IMG/VR virus record: IMGVR_UViG_3300037247_001803
Coordinates: 1-42,966 of that record
Reading direction: 5' to 3' (one strand)
Origin: a virus
Length of the DNA: 42,966 nucleotides
The position numbers were made by a program, and so were the translations under genes. Under the pieces are notes generated by a model. It made no database searches and had not been told where the DNA came from. It was given only the letters and a program-made list of their open reading frames with translations. Positions 38,097-42,966 of this stretch are shown piece after piece (position 1 is the stretch's first letter; the number at the start of each line of letters is the position of its first letter).

Positions 38097-39500
38097 TTAC
38101 CTGTCGATCGAAGAGTCGAAATCTTCAACCGTGTTTTTGAATTGCTCTTTCAATGCCGAATCAACGTTTTCAGCTATCTCTTTTGAATCACCACCCCGTG
38201 CATCAATGTTGATATTTCCTACGCTTACGCCTGTTGTCCTGCTGACAGATTTATTTGACTGATTTAATACTTGATTCGATGGAGAAACTGCTCCAACCGG
38301 AACCGGTTGGCCTATTCCGAAAAAACCGGATATTTTATCGAGGCCAGGTATTTTCCCACCAAATGATATAAGTTTATCAAACCCTTCAAGCACAGAATCA
38401 AGGGGATTTTTTATAAACTCAACTATTCCATCGCCTATTATTGTGAGCCAATGCCACCACAATTTAAAACCTTCTACTGTTTCAAATAAAAGAAGGCCAA
38501 GGAAATCACCGAAAGAACGAAATGCAGTTTCAATTTTAGGGAATTTTTTAAGGAAGTTTCCTATTGCCGATTCACTTCCTGAGAAGAATGCAAAAAGTTC
38601 TTCACCCAAAATAGCAATAGCAACACTTATTACACCAATTGCAATAGGAATAAGTGTAAATGGGCCTAATGCTAAAATCCATGCAGCCGCAGCTCTAATC
38701 CCCATGGTTGTATATGCTACACCTACAGCGCCGAGTATTCCAATGATTGAAAGCAAAATCTCTTTATGCTCTCTGAAAAATGATATTCCATTTGCAATCA
38801 TTTTGAAGAATTTTGCTAATGGCTCGAAGAAAAATCCTGCAACCTCAAACTTAATAGCGTTGATAGCCTGGGCAATATTTGTCATACCATCAACGAATTC
38901 GGCCGCCCTCGCTGCATCTTGTCTTGACAAGACACCGAGCCTTGCAGCTTCAAGCCTTAAATCTGCGATTGCTTCAGGCGCCGTTTGAAGCAAAAGGATC
39001 GTGCCTTTGTCAATTCCCATTTTCATTGCAAGATCGAACTGTTGAGCCTTTGACAATGTAACGAATTTTTTATTCAAATCAACCAGCAATTCATCTGCAG
39101 TTTTTGTGTCACCATTGGATTTGTGAACCGACAATCCATAATCTTCAAAAGCAAGTTTGGCACGACCTGTACCTCGCTCAACCTCACCAATACTTTTATT
39201 TAAGTTTGATAGCGATGCTCTAAGCCCCTCAACAGTTCCACCCTGTCGTTGTGTTGCAAACTCAAGCTCTCCAAGTGATTCAACAGCCAATCCATTAGCA
39301 TCAGCCCATTTTATTGTCTCGTCAGCTGTTTCGGCTATTTGATTCAACAGGAATCCACCACCAAGAATAGAACCTATTCCGGCTGCGACTTTAAACACGG
39401 TTGCCTTAAAATCGGTAAGACCTTTTTGGGCTTTATCTAATCCGGATTTATCGGTTTCAAAGCCGAATCGAGTTATAAGGGTATCAAGAATTGTCGCCAT
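38097..39500 (-). CDS. Tape measure protein
   Basis: A 467-residue protein. The N-terminus L-I-T-R-F-G-F-E-T-D-K-S-G-L-D-K-A-Q-K-G is the usual tape-measure opening. A helical body follows, then hydrophobic stretches at about 235-310 (I-L-L-S-I-I-G-I-L-G-A-V-G and A-A-A-W-I-L-A-L-G-P-F) that may insert in the host membrane, and a Gly/Pro-containing end. At roughly 1.5 angstrom per residue it predicts a short tail of about 70 nm. The start lies 17 bases inside the frameshift extension of the chaperone gene. Confidence 0.88.
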   Translation of the reverse strand: MATILDTLITRFGFETDKSGLDKAQKGLTDFKATVFKVAAGIGSILGGGFLLNQIAETADETIKWADANGLAVESLGELEFATQRQGGTVEGLRASLSNLNKSIGEVERGTGRAKLAFEDYGLSVHKSNGDTKTADELLVDLNKKFVTLSKAQQFDLAMKMGIDKGTILLLQTAPEAIADLRLEAARLGVLSRQDAARAAEFVDGMTNIAQAINAIKFEVAGFFFEPLAKFFKMIANGISFFREHKEILLSIIGILGAVGVAYTTMGIRAAAAWILALGPFTLIPIAIGVISVAIAILGEELFAFFSGSESAIGNFLKKFPKIETAFRSFGDFLGLLLFETVEGFKLWWHWLTIIGDGIVEFIKNPLDSVLEGFDKLISFGGKIPGLDKISGFFGIGQPVPVGAVSPSNQVLNQSNKSVSRTTGVSVGNINIDARGGDSKEIAENVDSALKEQFKNTVEDFDSSIDR

Positions 39501-40166
39501 TTAATTTCTTTGCCGCCTGTGTTGATCGGTATTCATTTTCATTCTTCACCATCAGGATTTCGTTTAAATCCATGATGTCATCAATACCAATTCCAGTTTC
39601 ATAAAGCTGGCCTATTGTTACCAGACCAGCCATCAGAGGACCTGAAAAAATAGGAGCTATGTTTTTGGTTGCAACCGATTTAAAATCTGGCCCGCGCCTG
39701 GGAAAGCTGACGTGATCTCTGAAAAAGACCCGGAAAAATTTATGAACAAGGCCCTCGCAAGAACCTCGTATATGTTTATCACTTCAAAGTTTTGAAAAGC
39801 AGTGTCTTCCATGCCCTTTAAGTTTATCCAACCTTTTTCAACGCCTATTTTTTCGCCTTGAAATTGGATATACTTAAACATTTTTGACATTAAGCTTTTA
39901 ATAAAGCTCGGAGGAAGGCCCATAATTGTTTTTGTGAAAAGAATTATATTTTGATCTTCAGACCCGTTTCCGCTATCAAAGCCGTCGGCTGTCTTCACAA
40001 GATTTATCCTTATCTCTTCAAATAATTCAAAGCCTTCGTAGGGTGGAAGTTTTTCAATTGTAAATGAAGTGTCTTTAATTTCAAATTCTTTGTTTTTCAA
40101 ATCTTTAAGATTTGCTATCATTTTTTCGAGAAAATTATTCTCTTCCACTTCTTCTTTTTTTTCCAT
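39484..40166 (-). CDS. Tail assembly chaperone, -1 frameshift product
   Basis: Near the end of the short chaperone gene the transcript has C-C-AAAAA-C (39662-39666 are the five As). A -1 slip there avoids the TAG at 39657-39659 and continues N-I-A-P-I-F-S-G-P-L-M-A-G-L-V-T-I-G-Q-L-Y-E-T... for 58 codons to TGA 39484-39486, inside the tape-measure start. The product would be 227 residues. This G/GT arrangement before the tape measure is near-universal in long-tailed phages. The slip sequence is not a classic heptamer, so the exact site is inferred. Confidence 0.65.
39657..40166 (-). CDS. Tail assembly chaperone, short form
   Basis: A 169-residue protein with AAGGG before its ATG. Acidic helical N-terminus, then F-E-I-K-D-T-S-F-T-I-E-K-L-P-P-Y-E-G-F near residue 27, I-M-G-L-P-P-S-F near 81 and Q-G-E-K-I near 101, as in tail chaperones located between tube and tape-measure genes. 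It binds the tape measure and is absent from mature tails. See the frameshift product for the longer form. Confidence 0.75.
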   Translation of the reverse strand: MEKKEEVEENNFLEKMIANLKDLKNKEFEIKDTSFTIEKLPPYEGFELFEEIRINLVKTADGFDSGNGSEDQNIILFTKTIMGLPPSFIKSLMSKMFKYIQFQGEKIGVEKGWINLKGMEDTAFQNFEVINIYEVLARALFINFSGSFSEITSAFPGAGQILNRLQPKT

Positions 40167-40187
40167 ATTACCCTTCTTTTTTTATTC

Positions 40188-40613
40188 TTAAAAATTTGCT
40201 GCCAAATATACAGGTGTAATTGTTTCAAACTCAATCGTAAAATTGCGGTTACCGGCGGCGCCTTTACCGAGTGTTTGTCCAAGCGGAGCGTTTGAAAGAG
40301 TCCCTTTTGTCATTGTTACAACTACCTGAGAAATAGAATCTTTCGCAACGCAAAACCATTTTACCGGGACGCCGTTCAATTGCGCTGCCACTGCATTCAT
40401 AAGAAATTTTGTTGACGGAGAATTTGCCAATAATTTAAAAACGACAGGGCCGCCTTTGTTGCCCGTTCCGATTGCAACCATTTTTCCATCTGCACCCCTG
40501 ACAACGGTTGCCAGATCGACGTCAGGAAGGCTCAACCCGTCTGTGTCATCACTCCATCCGGTCACAGTATGACCGTTTAAAACGACTGCTACTTGTTCAA
40601 GAGAGAAATCCAT
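40188..40613 (-). CDS. Tail tube protein (DUF3277-type)
   Basis: A 141-residue protein with GGGGGTGA before its ATG. V-V-L-N-G-H-T-V-T-G-W-S-D-D-T-D near residue 10, G-A-D-G-K-M-V-A-I-G-T-G-N-K-G-G near 40 and G-K-G-A-A-G-N-R-N-F-T-I near 114 match the DUF3277 family of contractile-tail inner-tube proteins. It directly follows the sheath gene. Tube subunits form the conduit for DNA. Confidence 0.88.
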   Translation of the reverse strand: MDFSLEQVAVVLNGHTVTGWSDDTDGLSLPDVDLATVVRGADGKMVAIGTGNKGGPVVFKLLANSPSTKFLMNAVAAQLNGVPVKWFCVAKDSISQVVVTMTKGTLSNAPLGQTLGKGAAGNRNFTIEFETITPVYLAANF

Positions 40614-40635
40614 TCATCACCCCCATTTATATTTA

Positions 40636-42141
40636 TTAATTTTCAAAAATTAAAGCGATATCAACTTCCTGAATTGCTCCGCTGCCCTTCATCCATACTT
40701 TCCATGGCGGTGAAATTCTTTGATTTCTATCACTTTGAGATTGTGTGAAAATGCCAGGCGCGTAAACAAGAAATCCGGTTGCAAGGAATCCGTCAAAATC
40801 CGAATTGCCTGTTGACTGCTGAACATCAAGTATTGTTGCGGCTGATAATTGTCCCGGAGCTATCCCACCGTTTGTTACAGCCTGTCTCATAACGGCTTCA
40901 ATAACACCTTGAATCGCCGCCATACCGGCCTCAGTCTGGGGAACCTTGTTTGAGTTCCGAAGAAGATTAAAAACGTCTACCCGGACAGCATTGACAGCCC
41001 AATCAAGAAAATATCGGACATCAATCCAAACGTTCGGCTTCATGGTCGTGCCATTATAGACGCCATTGACGGAAGGTGATCCGGAACTGAAAAAAGGAGC
41101 GTAATAATTTACATATTTTTCCTCAAGCGCACTTTGCTGAGTTGTTGTATAATCATCCGCAACGGTTCCGGGAAGTTCTTTCAGGTTGCCTGTGATTATA
41201 GTATTCGCACCGTCAAAATTCACAGATGAATACCGGCCGGCAAACGACAATGCCTTATAATCTTCGGTTTGGGATTGCACACCTGCTATTCTTTGAGGCT
41301 CTACTGCGAATAATTGAGCGAATACAGACGTGGATTCGTCGGGAACCAAAGCTGCTGTCTCAAAACCATCAAGAAAGTACATGTATGATCTTGAGGCTAC
41401 CCATGTGGATACCTCATCAATCGTAGCGAAATCAACAATTGAAAGATCATGGCAAATGAAATAAGGGGAATCATTAAGAATGATAATGGCTGCAATGGCT
41501 TCTGTGATTGTTTCTTCATCAGCTCCCTGATTCAATGTCGCATCAGAATCAAGGCCAAGTAAACCAGATATGTCTGTCCCAACCAGGGGATCGGTTGTAG
41601 AAAATACAGTCAAAGTCTGATCGGCCCCAACTCCTGTACCGGTTGTAACCTCAAATCTTGATTCGGTCACGTTATAAACGCATGTCGCGGCTGCAAAATC
41701 CGGATCACTACCGGTTCTAAGTTCCGTTTGAATCGCTGACGCAACTCCGGCAAGATCACCGGGGACTGTCAAATCAACTGCTTCGAAATTTTCGCCTTTG
41801 CATACAAAAGATCCATCAGAAATAGCATTCAAAATCAGAAAAGTTGAATGGTCATCCCCGATTATTTCAGCTGCCACATCTTCATCTATCCAGCGACCGA
41901 TAACACAATTTTTCGGGAAGGGAATTTGCTGATAAAGTATATCCATTGCATCCCTTGGCTCAGTGCCTATGGCAAAAATGTCCGCATCGTCGGCATCTGC
42001 GACCTCTAAGATTCTATTAGAACCGGTCCCAAGGATACTGGTATCTTTCGTTACAAACATCATGAGACCAAACTCACGCCGAAGGACGCCACCACCAGTT
42101 ATTTGATCCGTAACTCGTACAATTTTACTTATATCAGGCAT
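40636..42141 (-). CDS. Tail sheath protein (DUF3383-type)
   Basis: A 501-residue protein with GGAGG before its ATG. It has the DUF3383 sheath pattern: an N-terminal I-V-R-V-T-D-Q-I-T-G-G-G near residue 6, R-E-F-G-L-M-M-F near 23, D-A-M-D-I-L-Y-Q-Q near 63 and W-I-D-E-D-V-A near 82. Conserved core strands follow, with R-Y-F-L-D-W-A-V-N-A-V-R-V-D-V-F-N-L-L near 374 and I-L-D-V-Q-Q-S-T-G-N near 433. It forms the contractile outer tail layer and defines the phage as a myovirus. Confidence 0.9.
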   Translation of the reverse strand: MPDISKIVRVTDQITGGGVLRREFGLMMFVTKDTSILGTGSNRILEVADADDADIFAIGTEPRDAMDILYQQIPFPKNCVIGRWIDEDVAAEIIGDDHSTFLILNAISDGSFVCKGENFEAVDLTVPGDLAGVASAIQTELRTGSDPDFAAATCVYNVTESRFEVTTGTGVGADQTLTVFSTTDPLVGTDISGLLGLDSDATLNQGADEETITEAIAAIIILNDSPYFICHDLSIVDFATIDEVSTWVASRSYMYFLDGFETAALVPDESTSVFAQLFAVEPQRIAGVQSQTEDYKALSFAGRYSSVNFDGANTIITGNLKELPGTVADDYTTTQQSALEEKYVNYYAPFFSSGSPSVNGVYNGTTMKPNVWIDVRYFLDWAVNAVRVDVFNLLRNSNKVPQTEAGMAAIQGVIEAVMRQAVTNGGIAPGQLSAATILDVQQSTGNSDFDGFLATGFLVYAPGIFTQSQSDRNQRISPPWKVWMKGSGAIQEVDIALIFEN

Positions 42142-42682
42142 CTGTTACCTCCACTGTTTCAGTTAAGTCTGTCTCAGCCGACAAGGTTAAATCTATTTCG
42201 ACTGAGCCTATTGCATTAATATCCTCTTGACTGGTTGATTGATACCTTAATGTGATATCAACGGCCCGCCTTATTTCATTTTTTGAACCCATCACCGAAT
42301 CTAAATTTTGAACAGGCCCGGCAATTTGCCATGTAAGTCCGTTCTCTGCAAGCCAGATTTGACCGGTTGATGTTGACGCATAGCTGAGTAACCCCTCGGC
42401 ATAATCAGCGGCACCATCCCGGTAAAACTGGACAGAATAGGTTATCTCGCGACGGCCACTATGATTCAATGTTACTTCTGTTTCCGATGGGCCTTCTCTG
42501 GCAACTTCTGAATCAATTCCTGACCCGATTTTTGTTATTTCTAAAACTGTAGCATAAGGACCGTTTGGTGCTCCATGACTATCATTTCCAGGAATAACCC
42601 GAAGATCAAAATCGAGTCCGGTTGCAAGGGAAACAAATTCTCTTATTTTCTCGTCGAGATCAAATTGTAATGGTTCAGCCAT
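42134..42682 (-). CDS. Tail terminator/neck protein (LIC_12616-like)
   Basis: A 182-residue protein overlapping the sheath gene by 8 bases. The pattern G-P-Y-A-T-V-L-E-I-T near residue 42, I-T-Y-S-V-Q-F-Y-R-D-G-A near 79 and the final I-R-R-A-V-D-I-T-L-R-Y near 142 matches the LIC_12616/phage neck terminator gp12-like family that caps the tail tube and sheath. The last 30 residues (acidic, Thr-rich) are an added tail. Confidence 0.78.
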   Translation of the reverse strand: MAEPLQFDLDEKIREFVSLATGLDFDLRVIPGNDSHGAPNGPYATVLEITKIGSGIDSEVAREGPSETEVTLNHSGRREITYSVQFYRDGAADYAEGLLSYASTSTGQIWLAENGLTWQIAGPVQNLDSVMGSKNEIRRAVDITLRYQSTSQEDINAIGSVEIDLTLSAETDLTETVEVTDA

Positions 42683-42966
42683 TTTGACCTTCTAATCTTG
42701 TTGCGTAAACTTCAAGGTGTCCGTAGGTGCTCATGTTATAAACAACCCTGACAGCATATCGAATTCCACTGATAGCCGGAATTATAATATCAGAATCGGT
42801 TTGTTTGGTCCCAATTCTCAAAGGTGATATTGCATTATAATCAGATGTTTCAAACAGAATACATTTTGCATCAAGAAGCCGTTCGCCTTCCGGAAGTTCA
42901 CTTCGACTTTTTCCATCAAGAGGCTGAATACTTCCAAACTCATTAGGGAAAGTATTATCTGAACCA
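42675..42966 (-). CDS. Connector/neck-region protein, 3' part (same gene as 1-246)
   Basis: This frame enters from the right edge and ends at TGA 42675-42677, 8 bases inside the terminator gene. The portion 42840-42966 duplicates 1-127. Beyond that the unique part adds Y-N-A-I-S-P-L-R-I-G-T-K-Q-T-D-S-D to the 5' part at 1-246, then a strand-rich segment G-I-R-Y-A-V-R-V-V-Y-N-M-S-T-Y-G. Whole protein 136 residues, family not recognised. Confidence 0.8.
   Translation of the reverse strand, partial: GSDNTFPNEFGSIQPLDGKSRSELPEGERLLDAKCILFETSDYNAISPLRIGTKQTDSDIIIPAISGIRYAVRVVYNMSTYGHLEVYATRLEGQNG
42840..42966. repeat. Terminal direct repeat, right copy
   Basis: Identical to 1-127. Removing one copy leaves a 42,839-bp circle with an intact gene over the joint. 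Confidence 0.95.

Noticed and set aside
1-42966. Genome-wide stop-codon reassignment (TAA or TGA read as sense)
   Set aside because: Capsid, HTH and other intact genes end in TAA, and many genes end in TGA with overlapping starts, so the standard code holds; only local exceptions are proposed.
1-42966. CRISPR array, tRNA, integrase and insertion sequence
   Set aside because: I looked for spaced repeats, cloverleaf-like segments, tyrosine or serine recombinase motifs and transposases on both strands and saw none.

Overview
The window is one complete, circular, AT-rich tailed-phage genome cut open at an arbitrary point. The first 127 bases (1-127) recur exactly at the end (42840-42966), and one gene runs off the left edge and continues without a break from the right edge. 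The unique circle is therefore 42,839 bp; a 127-bp overlap is what a k-mer assembler leaves on a circular contig. The phage is a myovirus: tail sheath, tail tube, tape measure, gp25-like wedge, baseplate J, puncturing spike and hub are all present. The host is probably a Gram-negative, and a proteobacterial or desulfobacterial host is plausible from the protein families, but the sequence does not prove it. I see no integrase, partition genes, tRNA genes, CRISPR array or DNA polymerase.

Layout. Almost everything is on the minus strand. An early/middle leftward block (27274 down to 13553) starts at a divergent promoter region. In transcription order it holds a probable annealing recombinase, an SbcD/SbcC-type nuclease pair, a PD-(D/E)XK-like nuclease, an SF2 helicase, small membrane proteins, a compact cytosine-C5 methyltransferase, O-like and P-like replication proteins, a RusA resolvase, several tiny Cys-rich proteins and the terminase subunits. 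The late leftward block starts with a promoter before the portal (11683). It runs portal, MuF-like protein, accessory virion genes, protease/scaffold, cement, major capsid, connector genes, then across the junction to terminator, sheath, tube, chaperones, tape measure, baseplate and fibres (ending at 28556). Two short rightward clusters break the pattern: 11867-13552 (five small genes behind a consensus promoter) and 27408-28559 (control region with a Cro-like protein and an M15-like peptidase).

Most notable signals. (1) The MuF-like head protein stops at a UGA exactly where its family has the first Cys of an N-C-R-C motif. The frame continues for 18 family-like residues to a second stop just before the next gene, with a small hairpin at the right distance for a bacterial SECIS; this is a candidate viral selenoprotein. 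(2) Iteron-like repeats lie inside the O-like gene and are conserved as DNA across different reading frames, next to an AT-rich triple repeat: a probable origin. (3) The tail chaperone shows a -1 frameshift arrangement, and a scaffold start is nested inside the protease gene. (4) A 219-codon open frame overlaps the methyltransferase gene in another frame. (5) Related palindromes sit at two or three early promoters, and hairpins with UNCG-type loops recur in the rightward cluster.

Recombination and replication probably work together: O/P-like proteins load the host replisome at the iteron origin, while SbcCD-like nuclease, annealing protein, helicase and RusA supply and resolve concatemers for the terminase. 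No stretch above 300 bp lacks a gene.
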